64,000 bases of DNA from Metellina segmentata (taxonomy: Eukaryota > Arthropoda > Arachnida > Araneae > Tetragnathidae), in NCBI GenBank assembly GCA_947359465.1, contig OX375877.1:26733235-26797234 (forward strand), given 5' to 3'. The position numbers and the translations under genes were made by a program. Shown piece by piece: positions 24,755 through 36,317 of the stretch (positions are counted from its first letter, which is position 1; each line of letters opens with the position of its first letter). Under the pieces are notes generated by a model. It saw nothing but the letters and a program-made list of their open reading frames with translations. It was not told where the DNA came from and searched no databases.

Positions 24755-25019
24755 CTGAAGTAAATATTGAAATGCAGTCAAATATTTAAAATTACGAAAC
24801 CATTTATCAAGTCATCGCATTAACGATTCTGTGCATTAAACCTTAATCTGCCAAGTAGCATACCCAAACAGTTAGGAAAATTTAGTTTGAATGCACACCA
24901 GAAATACTGTCAGAAAGATGAAAATAGTGACAAAAACAACAACAAAAAACGCCGGTTAGCAAAACATCCCGATTTTGGACAATTACGGATTTGAGACTTT
25001 TTACTGTATACCTTGGTTG

Positions 25020-26000
25020 TACAACTTGCAGGAAATATACCAACAGAGTTGTATAACCCGGTGTTGTATACAACTCTCATGTTGCTGGTGCAGTGGGCAA
25101 ACCCACTGCACCATGGTGATCCAGGGTGCCATTTGGAGGGTTAAAAAATAAGGAAACCTTATCATAAGATCTCAGGGGAAAAAATTTTGATAGATTTTGC
25201 TGTAATACCTTGGGATAATCATTTGGTTTCTCAGGAGATGCAATTTTACATGCAATCAAAAGGAAAATTTAGTTGTGACCAACCCAAGGTTTGATTTATG
25301 CAAACTGAAAATACATTGTCTTCTTAACTGGTTTTAAACTTTATTAGGCTACAATATCTGCTATGCGAGTGGACATTTTGCATCATATCATGATTACGCA
25401 TCACACAAAATCGTATTAAATTACTCTAGATTAATCAAACATTGACAAAGATAATTTAAGATTAGTTTTAACATTTGTGTAGAAAAAAGTTTATTTCACG
25501 ATATATTTCATTATTTTACCCTAGAATGCAAACAACTTCAGAGGGGCATTGAAAGCCTTACATCAGAGAATAGTACTTTAATATATTTTTTAATGCCATT
25601 TTTAACAGTACATAAAGTTATTGTGCAGATAAGGAAGTGATTATCTGTTTCTACTAATTTCTTTAGTACACATCTGAAACTTTGTTTATCTAATTTGACA
25701 GTAAATAAAACATGATATTTGAATATATACAATGCTCAAAATAAAATAAAAATGTTTTGAAATAAATCACACAAAATGTAAGGTTACAAACAAGTCATGG
25801 AACATAAACTTCAGCAACTGAATATTTTGACAAGGTAACTGGCATTCTCAAAAAGCATCAAAGTGGGTTGAATTTCTATCGCACAAAGGCTATATATTGT
25901 GGTCAAGCAGTGCAAAACACATGAAACACAACAATAAGTAACAGACAGACAAGAAAAGTTTTACTGACAGAAGGATACTCAGGATTGGTTACAGAAAAAA
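25020..26000. repeat. SINE-like family B fragments in CNOT6 intron
   Basis: 25020-25110 carries 'caacttgcagg', 'gttgctggtgcagtgggcaa' and related modules. 25860-26000 carries 'gcacaaaggctatat', 'gtcaagcagtgcaaaacaca' and 'agttttactgacag'. The sequence between is AT-rich with no gene. Confidence 0.5.
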
Positions 26001-26794
26001 GTATAAAGATGCTACTATAATTTTAAAGACAATTTTTTTCAACAATATAACTAGTTCTAATTTCTCTTAGAAAAAGGACTGAATTCTTTCTTTTACCTTG
26101 ATTTATGGATGACAATCTGTCACAAAATCTTAAGTATTTGAAAACCATTCTATCTCTGACAAACTGTTAAGACATGCGACCATATCAACAATTTGGTTAG
26201 TCAGTGTATCAAAAAGATAAGATGTTATCAAGAAAGTAAATAGAAAAGCCAAACAGAAAATACTATATATTCGTTGCCAACGTATACCTCATGTGGTATA
26301 GTGATGTTATAGAAAATATTGGTATGGTTTAATAATTATAGCAGTATGCCGCAATTGGATGCCTTTAAAAGAAAATATGCTACTCCGTAAGAACACAAAT
26401 AGGTTTACTTAGATTGCGGAAGAAAATATTATAATTTGTTTGCCTTTGCCTGAAAAAATATTCTTCAACGCAATAAATGCTGAACACATTTTGAAATAAA
26501 TGTAAAAACATGTTGGAATCATGCATGCTACAAGATGTTTATATTTAAAATTTTAACGAAAGGTACAGGACCTCACGAACTTGTGTATCAACTCACCTTC
26601 ATCTAAACCCACAAATCTAAAAACTAACAAAGATGAGAATTCCTTTGAAATATTATAAAATCACATAAAAGTCGACAATGCCGTCGTACCAAATTGCCCG
26701 GTTTATTTTAATTCCAGCGATGATTGATCAAGTAGGTTGCCAGATTGTCAAAAAAGCATGCTGCCAAAGTCTCGCGGTAATTGGTAATTGGTAA

Positions 26795-26970
26795 TTTCAG
26801 TTTACGTCGTACTAGAGCTACGCAACGGGCTATTGACGACGGTCCGGGATCAGTCCCTTAAGGGAAAGATTCGAGGACAACACTTCGTAATTTTGAACCA
26901 CGGTCAGATGACGAAGCAACACCTGAGCTGGCACCCCACTCTCCAAACCTCCACGCCAACCCAACGCCAA
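26795..26970 (-). repeat. SINE family A body fragment
   Basis: Matches the body of the 7366-7680 copy: 'gacggtccgggatcagtcc', 'aagggaaagattcgaggac', 'gaaccacggtcagatgacg' and 'caacacctgagctgg'. The tRNA head is missing. Confidence 0.75.
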
Positions 26971-28224
26971 AGTCTCGCGGAACGAGCAGTAGTTATAACG
27001 TGGCGATAGGAGATTTTTTTAATGCGTAAAAAACTTGTTTTATAAAGTCCGAGTAGGGAGAATTATTATGTTGGAAAACAAGCAAAAGATTATTTAGTTG
27101 AAACTATTAATATATGATGAAATCCAAATCCGAACTAATCAATTTTGAATGTGGAGATAAGCAATGACAACCAACTTGACCGAGAATTCATAAATCAGAT
27201 AAGCGATGGTTCAATGCTTATGATTGCCCCCCCCCTCTCTGAGAGGGATTTTCACAGTCCTCATCAAACCCAATGAAAAGTGAAGATTTAACTACCGCTA
27301 CCCAAATGTTCTCTAAATAAATGTATAGAAGCATGTTCTATGCTGCAGTGCGACGCACCTTTGGCAAGCTTGTGTGTGTAACAGTGCAACTTTGTCTGCC
27401 AAAAAGTACTCTCTGTTAGGAATGGGTTACACTGCTATATATACAATTGCAACGTATGTTAATTTTTTGTAGTTAAGGCTAATTTCTTCACAATACTCCC
27501 TTCCAGAATTTAGCGGTAGTCGAAATTCGATAGATGCCGCCACTACAGTTGAGTGACAGACACGTGAGAATGTAACAACTGTTTTTTTTTTATATCACAG
27601 ATGTACTTCCGCATGAGTGGACAAGCAATTTTTGGATTTCGATTGCAATTGTTCTTTATTGCCTTTAGCAACTGTGTGTGTCACCTTGTGAACAGTAGAC
27701 TGAGCAGCAACGAATGGAGTGAAGCCGTGATACGAAATGAGCAGTGTCTGATGTCACAGATTGTCAGACGGTTGATGAAAGTGATTAACATCGCATTGGT
27801 ATTTCAACTACTCGCCGTGGATCATACATAGAATTATTTAAATTTTTGTGTGTTCAAATCACGTCCGTGTCACCAATTTTACAAGCTAGTGCGAAACAGT
27901 TCAACTGAAATGAAAACAACGTGTGTATTGGAGAACTTAGGAAAAATGCCCTTTATTTTATTCAGAATGTAGACTGTAACTGAACAAATTGAGGTTAGAC
28001 ATGACTATTTATACTGTAACAATTTGAGAAAGGCTGCTGCAATGAGAAGGGCTGGTTATGATAGGTAGACGGAGTCACAACGTAAATCAAATTGGTACTA
28101 TACACCAGATGCTAAGATGACAGAATTAGTGCAAGAGAAAAGGGAGAAGAAAAAATATCAAGAAACCATAAAATCAAATATTAAGGATGGCCCTTGGCCT
28201 TTTACATAATTCAGTTCAACTTGT
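26971..28224. other. No firm gene; CNOT6 intron
   Basis: A frame at 27601-27831 starts with an ATG right after a pyrimidine-rich tract ending CACAG, but its product has no recognisable features and it lies in sense opposite to CNOT6. A poly-C and (CT) tract lies at 27226-27240. Confidence 0.35.
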
Positions 28225-28360
28225 GTCTATCAAAAAGGAACGGTGGATTTAATGTGCACCAGCCCCTACTGACACTGGTTGGAATAATTTTCGAACTCGA
28301 AACCACTGCTCGGTTGCTAATCTGCTACTCTTCCAACACGGCTATCGAGGCCTATGATAC
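28225..28360 (-). repeat. SINE family A relative, head and body fragment
   Basis: The plus strand reads 'ttaatgtgcaccagcccct' and 'ttcgaactcgaaaccac', the reverse of a B-box-containing head, and then 'cggttgctaatctgct'. It resembles the 58636-58945 copy ('gattagcaatcagaaag', 'gagttcaaaactcg', 'ggctggtgcactttaaattt'). Confidence 0.6.
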
Positions 28361-28384
28361 ATTGGAATAATTATAAAACGTTAC

Positions 28385-28406
28385 CTTGATAATCTGTATC
28401 ATCCAT
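28385..28406 (-). CDS. CNOT6: Possible CNOT6 first coding exon (tentative)
   Basis: An ATG at 28406 is followed by seven codons (MDDTDYQ) and a good donor CAAG|GTAACG, in phase 1. Joined to exon 2 it would read MDDTDYQADLMSKRF and stay open through exons 3 and 4, giving about 177 codons in the window. The open frame extends upstream as an acidic stretch without an obvious acceptor, so this could be a 5' terminal exon. Phase compatibility is the only support, and one phase in three would match by chance. Confidence 0.35.
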
Positions 28407-28918
28407 GTCATCGACTTCCGTGTAATCCAGAACGAAAATTTAATACGAAAAAGTAAACATAAAGTGTTATAGAAAATTGCGATATAATTAAATACTGATA
28501 CCAAAATTTTTATTATGAGGGAAGTAACACGTATTCATTCCTACACTATTGCTAGAATTTTTTTAGTTACACACAAAACAAGTTGTAAAAGAACCGATAC
28601 TTGAATTCGAACTCAATATTCAAATGTTATTTATTCCCTATTTAGACAAGCTTTTCATAATATGGTATCAGCTGAGATAAGTTTTTATCCTAACCATTTT
28701 CGTAAACAGCATAATGTAAGATTCATGACGAAAACAAACGATTAAATTCCTGTTATCGCAATGCAAAACATCCATTTTTGGAATTTCTTTAGATTTTTTG
28801 CTGTGGAAACGATCGTGTTTATTTGAAGCGCCGCCGAATGGAAATATTTTCCTAATTCGGTATCATTTTTAATTGGGACTCGCAATGGTAAAAGATAACT
28901 TTTACTCCAACTCCCCCC

Positions 28919-29727
28919 TTTTATAGACTCTATAACAAGAAAATCGACCCACCAAGAAGGAGTTGTCCGATTGCGATAAACATTGGTAGATGGTGAAGAA
29001 CATACATAAAAAAAACCGATTAAAATTCCGAACAATTGAATGATTTATTTCAGAGTTTGACCATTACAAAGGGAGGAAATCAATAAGGCGTTGTTCTACC
29101 TCTGGCCTGGATGCGTCACCCGGCGCAGCATCGACTGAAAAAGTTCCCGGATGGTGTCCTGCGGAATTTCTTGCAATCTCCGAATGTCGTTCTAAATGGT
29201 CAACATTCCGGGATGGTTGTAATCGCCTTCCCTTAACGTCCCAAATGTACTCTATGGGAGAGAGATCAGGAGACCTAGCAGGCCAAGGAAGTGTTGGGAA
29301 AGCTTGATGACAATTTATAGCATTGTGTGCCATGTGCGGCAGGGCATTATCTTGTTGAAAAGTAATTCCGGGGTGTTGCAAAAGGAACGGTACCACAACC
29401 GGTTGTAGAGTATTGTCTACGTACCGCTGTACTGTAAGTGTACCAGAAATGACTACCAAAGGGCTATCAAAGGATATGGAATCCCAGACCATAACGCCCT
29501 GTTTTGGGCATGTGTGGTATGCGATTGTAAGTGCAGGATTCCCACGCTGCCCTGGACGTGTCTAGAAACATCTGCGGTTGTCGTTAGGACACAGTTGGAA
29601 ACGGGACTCGTACGAAAGACTATACGTCCCCAGTCAGCGCCGTTCCAAGTGGATCGAACCCGGCACCACTGTAATTCTGCACCTTCTTGGTGCGTTGATT
29701 CTTTTGTTATCTATATATATATAATTC
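28919..29727 (-). mobile_element. Tc1-like element, broken transposase
   Basis: Inverted sequences about 45 bp long (28921-28966 and 29682-29727, containing 'accttcttggtg' and 'gattcttttgttat') bound the element. On the minus strand 29690-29500 encodes remains of the DWGRIVF catalytic segment with frameshifts. 29492-29064 is then an open 142-codon frame with VWDSISFDS, TFQQDNALPHMA, and PWPARSPDLSPIEYIWD, which carries the final acidic catalytic residue region of the Tc1/DDE family. The N-terminal DNA-binding part is gone, so it is non-autonomous. Confidence 0.85.
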
Positions 29728-30199
29728 TCTTACGTGGCACGCAAAAAAAAACGTTATTTGTAATCGCGTTTTGGCAACACTGTACGATTGTTTGTTTATC
29801 GCCAAGTCTCGCGCATCAATTAAATCGGATGAAACAACAAATTTTATTGAAAAAAAAAAGGAAATTTTAATGAGCTGTTGCAGTTAGTTTATAATAGAAA
29901 TTAAAAAAAAGCGGAAAAAATAGTTCAACAAGACGCTTGCACTACAACTTTCGGCAACAAACTCAATAAAAAAGTGTGGGTCGTTTGAGTACTGGGAAAA
30001 TGTACACACAAACAACATGCTGGGTATTCAATTTCCAAAGCAACGCTCACATTTCGAGTCAAAATTTGCACAAAATTTTCATTTAAATTCTGATTTTAAA
30101 GATACTGTATATATTTTTTCTGTAATACAACAAATTTAGATTTGAAAAACATTTTTTTGGTAACATAATTTGTAAACAATCCCTTCTGCTAGGACACAT

Positions 30200-30480
30200 G
30201 TCTTCATTGAGGCGAGCGAAGCGAGCATAGGTTCGCGCAGCGAACCAATGAGGATTGCGAAGTAATCCTCCGGGGGTTGGAGAGCGTTAGCGAGCAGGGG
30301 GCAGGCCCCCTAGTCTCTAATATTATAAAAGGAAGTGTTTGTCTGTTTTTTTCGCGGGTGCAAAATCCTGACGATTCTATGGCACTTACAGCAACGAGAT
30401 TTGGCACACAGGTAGTCCACATTTTTTGCAATTTTGGGGTCGCGGCGAAATTTTAAAATTCAATCTAGAAGATTTTTAAA
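30200..30480 (-). repeat. Repeat with GC-rich hairpin and family D 3' end
   Basis: 30200-30312 is locally GC-rich, with iterated 'cgagcgaagcgagc', 'gttcgcgcagcgaac' and 'gttagcgagcagg', and ends in a hairpin GGGGGCAGGCCCCC directly followed by CTAG. 30313-30480 then reads as the reverse complement of a family D-like tail ('aatattataaaaggaagtg'). A hairpin next to CTAG recalls a Helitron 3' end. I did not find a 5'-TC end, so the class is a guess. Confidence 0.5.
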
Positions 30481-31102
30481 TGAATTCAATAGTTTTATTC
30501 TCGACCTGGTTCTTCGTCCAGACGAGAGAAGAATAGCCCCAATGTTGACTTTTCTACCCACGTGACCTTGGAATCATGCCAATTTTCTTCACCGCTTCGG
30601 AGAACGCTCAGAAAATAATTTTTTCGTTTCCGCTTTGATTTTGCGCGGAGAAATGTTTATCCAGCCAGACGATATATATTTTAACTGTAGTCACACTTCT
30701 TATTTCTATCTCCTAGAACGTTAAAAATAGAGTAAAAATTTCAACGGATTTGAAATCTGCGGAAAAATTGACACCAGTTTAATACATTACACCACGGGCA
30801 AGCCATGCAGTGGCTAGTAGAGTATATTTGAAAAATAAATTTTCGAAATTGAAATCAGCTACTGGGCAATTGAAGTAGGATTTCTTACTGAAAGACACGA
30901 ACTTGGTGGAGAGAAATTGTTATACAGAAAAATATAATTTGGGCTAAAAGGTCTGTGGCTTGTATCCATAAAGGACAGTAAACCCTCCAAATGGTTTCGA
31001 TGAGATATTTTGTTCACCAAGAAGTGACCAACTATGCAAATGACAGTAAAACTTGTCATGATGATGGTATCAAGATCTGGTCATTTTTTTTCTTCTAATG
31101 AC

Positions 31103-31860
31103 TAGGGCAACGTTTTTGTTGCAGTAGAAATGGAAAAAATAGCATTTATCATTCTCTAAAGTTGCATTTATGGAAATAAAGTTGCATTTATTTTTGATAC
31201 ACTAAAATCTAAAAAAAATATGCGTAAAAAATGAAAAAATTCAAAATATATTGACAATTTTAGTCGTATGCAACAGTATTATAATACATCATTAATACAG
31301 AAGAACGTTGAACGTTCTTTAATATTGAAAATACACCAGCCGCAGTCATATAATGTGCTGCATCGGATGGCAGAAGTGCAAAATCATTTCGCTCCACATT
31401 CAGAGATTTTAAAACGTCATTTGCAAGACGAACAACATATTGATGATCTACACTCAGACCTCGCAAACTCTGCAGTCGATTACGCAAGTTTCATCTGTAT
31501 TATCAAGAGTGCCCATTTATTTCACTTTCGTCTGTAGGTCTGTTTCGTTCGTAGGACGAACACATTCTTTTCACGTACTTGTTTGATTCACAATACTGCG
31601 TTGTTGGCAAGATCAGACACATGTGATCGAAGGGATGGTTCAGAGGGGAAAAAATGAAATCGTAATTGCATATTAATTAACTTTAAGCTACATTTTAAAA
31701 AGTTGCCGGTGGGGTTGCATTTATATAAAAAGTTGCATTTATGTTGCGGTTATAACTCACTTACAATACACCCCATGAAGGAGGAATTTTGGTTTTAGTA
31801 CTTTACATGCAGCGTAGGACGTGTGAAAAAAAGTTGCATTTGTTGCAAAAAGTTGCCCTA
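31103..31860 (-). mobile_element. 758-bp hAT-type element with 8-bp target duplication
   Basis: Termini TAGGGCAACG...AAGTTGCCCTA are inverted repeats, flanked by exact CTAATGAC on both sides (31095-31102 and 31861-31868). Subterminal 'agttgcatttat' motifs are repeated at both ends. On the minus strand 31487-31260 is a fragment of a hAT transposase-like protein (SLRGLSVDHQYVVRLANDV and LLPSDAAHYMTAAG, the latter resembling the 'SDAA.YM..AG' motif of one hAT subgroup). The catalytic core is absent, so this is a deletion derivative. Confidence 0.85.
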
Positions 31861-31868
31861 CTAATGAC

Positions 31869-32364
31869 ACGATACCTCATTCATCGATCTGACTAATTTT
31901 GCTGTTTAGTTATATCGTCATAACGATATTGCCGATATTTCGATGATGACGAGATCAAGATTTGGCCAGTTTTCTTCTAATTATAAAATATCTCGTTCAT
32001 CAAGATCTGGTCAACTTTGCCCAATGACGAAATATCACGTCGAGATAACCACCAGGAGGATTAAGCACCTATGAAGTATCTAAGAGTGGGCGACGGCCCC
32101 AAGCGCTTATTTCTAAAAGGGCGATGTTTGAAAAAACACTTATTTAAATCTTTTGCAGTTTTTCTTGGGGAAAAAATGTATTACTATTAAAAAGACGGTC
32201 TTGTCCTGGCGACAGAAGTATATTCCAGTGTTGTATGTATGAAGTACAAGTTTTCGTGCCCTCTATCTTTGAATCTAACGTTTATAAGTCAATTCATCCT
32301 CTCAAGTACGCTTTCCTTCATAAGTATTACTTTTCGTGCAGCCCAATGCGTTTGTACAATTATA
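31869..32364. other. No gene; iterated 'gatctggtca...tctaatgacg' repeats
   Basis: Imperfect copies of 'gatctg(g)tca' and 'tctaat(g)ac' occur on both sides of the hAT element (31070-31100 and 31880-32030). A related stretch ('tttaaatggttttgacgagg') recurs near 53101-53200, so this is part of another dispersed repeat that the hAT element entered. Confidence 0.4.
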
Positions 32365-32517
32365 TGAAACTAGCCACTGGTGACCAGCACAGCGTTGCTC
32401 GTGATGGGGTCAGGAGTGACTACTGCTCGCTAACTCTCGCCAACCCTGGTGATTGCAACGCATTTCCATTTGGTTCGCTTCGCAAACCATCACCACTGGC
32501 CAATAATTGCCAATGTC
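32365..32517 (+). repeat. Family D repeat, 5' half, target of the palindrome
   Basis: 'tagccactggtgaccagcac', 'gcgttgctcgtgatggggtc' and 'tggttcgcttcgcaaac' match 16268-16460. The copy stops exactly at the left edge of the palindromic element. 3' sequence of the same repeat family resumes, in the same orientation, just after the right edge (42468-42522, 'attaattttaaaatatttta' and 'ttggggtggacaca'). Confidence 0.75.
32512..32517. repeat. Left target-site duplication AATGTC
   Basis: AATGTC abuts the first base of the palindromic element, and the identical AATGTC follows its last base at 42462-42467. Confidence 0.85.
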
Positions 32518-32552
32518 AGTAGATAGATTTTGAGAGTTCTGGCGCATAAAGG

Positions 32553-32612
32553 GAAGTTGGGCAGGAAGGGAAGGGAAAGTGGGCAGGAAGAGAAGTTGGG
32601 CAGGAAAGGAGG
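32553..32612. repeat. Subterminal purine-rich direct repeats, left arm
   Basis: 'gggaagttgggcaggaag', 'aaagtgggcaggaag' and 'agaagttgggcaggaaag' are three tandem versions of one 14-18-bp unit starting 35 bp inside the element end. The mirror copy is at 42367-42426. Repeats this close to an end are often binding sites for the transposition or replication proteins. That role is inferred. Confidence 0.6.
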
Positions 32613-32764
32613 GTAGAAGTGATAAGACAATTGCTTGTGGCCGTTTGATAAGAAACTGAAGATGAACATGATAACGTCAATTTGTTGACAAGTTGCCATG
32701 GTGGTGAATGACTGGTAGCGCCTTCTGGTGGTCAGATGATCAAACATATTATTTTAATTAAAAA

Positions 32765-32830
32765 GGAATTACTTGGATTCGAACCCGGGACCATCGTGAT
32801 GCGATGCGAGCATGCTAGCCGTTAGGCCAT
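32765..32830 (-). repeat. tRNA-like relic, left arm
   Basis: On the minus strand it reads 'ggcctaacggctagcatg' (A-box-like), then GGTTCGAATCC (B-box). The T-stem pairs only at three of five positions and no clean acceptor stem closes, so this is not a working tRNA gene. The right-arm copy at 42149-42214 differs by a single base (cgcgatgg for cacgatgg). Confidence 0.6.
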
Positions 32831-32834
32831 TGTT

Positions 32835-35735
32835 GACTTATCAAGCAGTGGTTATTTATCATACAATTCCAGTACTCCCTTCTGCAGATAAGGACTTGTA
32901 CTTTTTCTTTTTCACTACAAATGTATTGAGAATGGTTTTAAATTTATTTGTAGGTAATTAATACTTTTATAAAATAACAGGTAGCGCAATCTAGTGAAAG
33001 GTTGAACAATTAAACGTACTTAAGTGAAAATACTATAATATAAAGGACCTATAAGATTTCTTAAATTATAGGCTAAATGACAGGCACAGCCATCTAGTGA
33101 TGGAAAATGTAACAATTAGTTTTAATTAATTTATTTTCTAGCTGTTAACTTGTATTTTTAGCGTGATACTTGAGAATTAAATGGAGAATTATTTAAAAGA
33201 AAAATAATAATACGTGGATTCGGACCTAACAAAAGGTAATAGCGGTCAACCCTTTTTACACAAGCACTGTAGACGTTCGTCCACTACTACCTATGTGATC
33301 GTGTTATATTTAAAATAGTCTATCATTTTGTTAATTCATATAGTACATACTTCCAAACATTGAAAAGTCTAGAAGCTTCTGGAAAGGGTGACTAAGAAAT
33401 AATTGTACCCATAAAATAGTAAGATAACAGAGTTTAACACCAATTAGACATACTATCAAAGATTGAAATGCCTAGAAGTCTATGGAACTTGTGACATTAT
33501 GACTAAGGATTGTGTAGCGTGTGTAAGATTAAAGAGAATGTACGAAGTTATACACGGAGTCTGATAAAAAGTGACTCAAAAGATTAGCTTAAACTACCGA
33601 AGTACACGTGTTATGGTATCTGAAAAATGTTTGGGGCCAGCAAAGAAAGTAATTATACTGCTTGATAAATAAGAGGCCTTTAAAAGCATAGTTGGAGTGA
33701 GTTCTTGAGTCTTTGAATTACTTTGCTTCTTTGGATTTTTACCCTTCTACTGTTTTTATATACATTATGGATTCTGGTGATATCAGGCCCACAAAGAAAT
33801 TATGTGCCCCCTAAAAGATATTTGAAAAACGTTACAATTAATATTTATACCTTTGTGAATATTATTTTCTTAGTCTTACATATTATTGTTATTTTAAAGA
33901 AACTTTTTGCGTGTCTTACCATATACACTGTATTTTGGATTATCATTTTTTTTTTAATATTAAATATAAGTTTTATAAATGGTCTTTTGCAATGCATGAT
34001 CTGAAATTAAATTTTCTTTGCTATAAATATTTTAGTTTTTTTAAAATTTAGATGCTTTTAGTTAATCACTAATTATACATTGGATGCTATAGCACATATT
34101 TTATTACATAAATTATTTTTCAACACTCTACACTTCAGTAAAAGTGCAAAAAAAAAAATTATTTTTTCTTTTATTTGAAAACTTTGCAAGACCCGTAGTA
34201 CTATGATCATGTTTCCTTGTGCATTTGTTTGAATTGAACAAAAGAAAACTATCCAATATACCACAGAAGTACAATACGGGACTTAGAAATGTAAGTTGGT
34301 CAAAAGAAAAAGAAACAGTGGAACATAGTTAACTAAACTTACAAGATTTGATGACCATAACAAATGAGTAGAAACGCAATTGACTCCTTGTACATTTGAA
34401 GAAATTATAATCGTATTGAAATCTAAACCATATGTTATTTTCTAATTATTCTTTCCCAACCGTATTATTTTTTAATTTAAATAAATCTGTCTAAATTTTA
34501 GTGATTAATATTTTAGATTTACAAACTTTTTTAAATGAAATTTTCTTTGATTTATATTGTAAAAAGTTAAGATGTTTTCACACAAAAATTAGATTCCATC
34601 ATACATATTTTAATAATTAAGATTTAAATAAATATATGCAAATGAAACATGCATTAGATATTATTACCAAACTTTTAAATACAGATTAAAAAAAAAAAAT
34701 TATTTTCCATTTCAAATAAGATGTTTAGCAGTTTGATTCTTAAAGCGTGTTTTTATGCATGATTTAAAAAAAAAAAAAAATTAAGAAACCTGTAAAGTAA
34801 AATATTTTTTACCTTTATTTGAAGCTTTGCAAGAACCATACTATGAAGATGTTTCCTTGTACATAAGAAGTAGTGAAAATTAGTATAAGAAACCTTTTGT
34901 CCTTGAAGTTCTAAATTAAATGTTATTTTTTTCTAATTCTCTTGCAAACCATTCATATGCAGTTTAATTTGCAGAGCCAAATATCAATTTCGAAAAGGCA
35001 TTTTACAAGTTACTTTGTATATGTCTTTTTAATTTTAGATATACTGCAATGCTACGTTAAGTGGATAGTCAGAGGGTTTTCAGATTTTGAAAATAATGTG
35101 AACACTTCTGTGCTGCTAAACAAAATAAATTTTTGCCCTTTCTTGATAGTTAATGCATAATATAAAGATTTACTCACATCACTAATAGTTTTACACATGA
35201 ATAAAATTAAATAACAACCGAAAATTTTAAATACTAATCAATTTTTAAATGAACATATCTTGGTCTGTTTCTACAATTCTAAAAACTTAGAGTCCAGACT
35301 TTCCAAGGGAGACACACTTTCCCATGCTATGGGACAGAAAGGAAGTCCACATATGTATTTTTCAACATATCGTAGTTTTCCGATCTTTGGCACTAAGTTT
35401 ATGCTTATAAGTCGATAAGTTAAAACGAATACTTGAAGCTACTTGCCCTTTTATAGCAATGCATCCGTATTCACATACCTTTTTGAAGAAACCTTCTTGA
35501 GTCTGAAATTCACAATTGCACAAATATTATACATTGCTATTCAAAAAGCGTAAGCTATTCTTGGAAAAATAATTGTATACTGCGGGCACGAAGAGCTACA
35601 TAGCAGCATATTCTTACTAATCAGTAAAGTTAATCTAATCTTAGTCTTATCTTTTGTTAGTAACTATGAACACATAAGTGATGAATGTACTCAGAAAACA
35701 CGTGCTTGTGATGATGCGACATCTACTTGTGTTGT
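32835..35735. other. Left arm interior, AT-rich, no supported gene
   Basis: The longest frame (33723-34004) would encode a very hydrophobic product with at least two membrane-like segments, but it starts at TTG, not ATG, and its composition follows the local T-richness. Others (34942-35160) also lack an ATG. I treat the stretch as non-coding unless transcript data show otherwise. The mirror is 39243-42144. Confidence 0.5.
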
Positions 35736-35740
35736 GGAAA

Positions 35741-36029
35741 TGACGTCATATTGATCGAGTAGAGTGGAGTTGTGTTTCCTGCTGACGGAAGTGACGTCAT
35801 ACTAATCGAGTGTAGTTTAGTTGTTTTCGATTGCTGCTGCTGACGTCATCATGCTAGAGTTGAGTTTAGTTGTTTTATTATAGGTGTTTTTCGGATCTGG
35901 CAATAGGAATATTTAACTTTTATGGAATGGCAACGACTGACGAAATGCATATGATGACCAAAGTGCGGTGACGTGAGTGACGTCACAGTCTGGATGGTTG
36001 AAAAAATTGCGGTGTCTTGTGTGACGTCA
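35741..36029 (+). promoter_or_regulatory. Cluster of five TGACGTCA (CRE/ATF) sites upstream of the PC4-like gene
   Basis: Perfect TGACGTCA octamers lie at 35741, 35792, 35841, 35978 and 36022 (start positions), plus a near match TGACGTGA at 35969. All are within 290 bp and end about 290 bp before the ATG at 36318. TGACGTCA is the consensus for bZIP factors of the CREB/ATF family. Several spacers also share 'ttgatcgag'/'ctaatcgag'. This is most simply the promoter/enhancer of the gene downstream. The action of a host bZIP factor is inferred. Confidence 0.7.
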
Positions 36030-36317
36030 GACTTCTTATACGTGAAAGGACTCATTCCCACAAGTCTGATCATGTTCTCAATGACGCTGTGCCATCATAA
36101 GGTGGAAAGAAGTTGGTTTGAGTTGTATTTGTCCTGCTAGGAATATTTTCATTGGCTGTCTAAGATTTGTACTTGCTTTTTGGCAACAACGGCAGCTATA
36201 ACAGCGTTTTAATTTCGATTTCGTGTGATAAAATCTTCTTTCCCTTGGTGAAAAGTTGCTGTCGTGGTTACTAGAAATTTCTTCTTGAGAAACGTTAAGT
36301 CTTAAAAGGAAACAAAA

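Noticed and set aside
27601..27831. 76-codon ATG frame after a pyrimidine tract ending CAG
   Set aside because: The acceptor-like context is suggestive, but the product is featureless and no partner exon was found.
32765..32830. Functional tRNA gene in the palindrome arms
   Set aside because: The B-box is intact but the T-stem has only three pairs of five and no acceptor stem closes.
33723..34004. Hydrophobic 93-codon frame as a membrane protein (mirror 40975-41256)
   Set aside because: No ATG at its start, and hydrophobicity is expected from T-rich codons in this AT-rich stretch. Kept only as a remark in the arm description.
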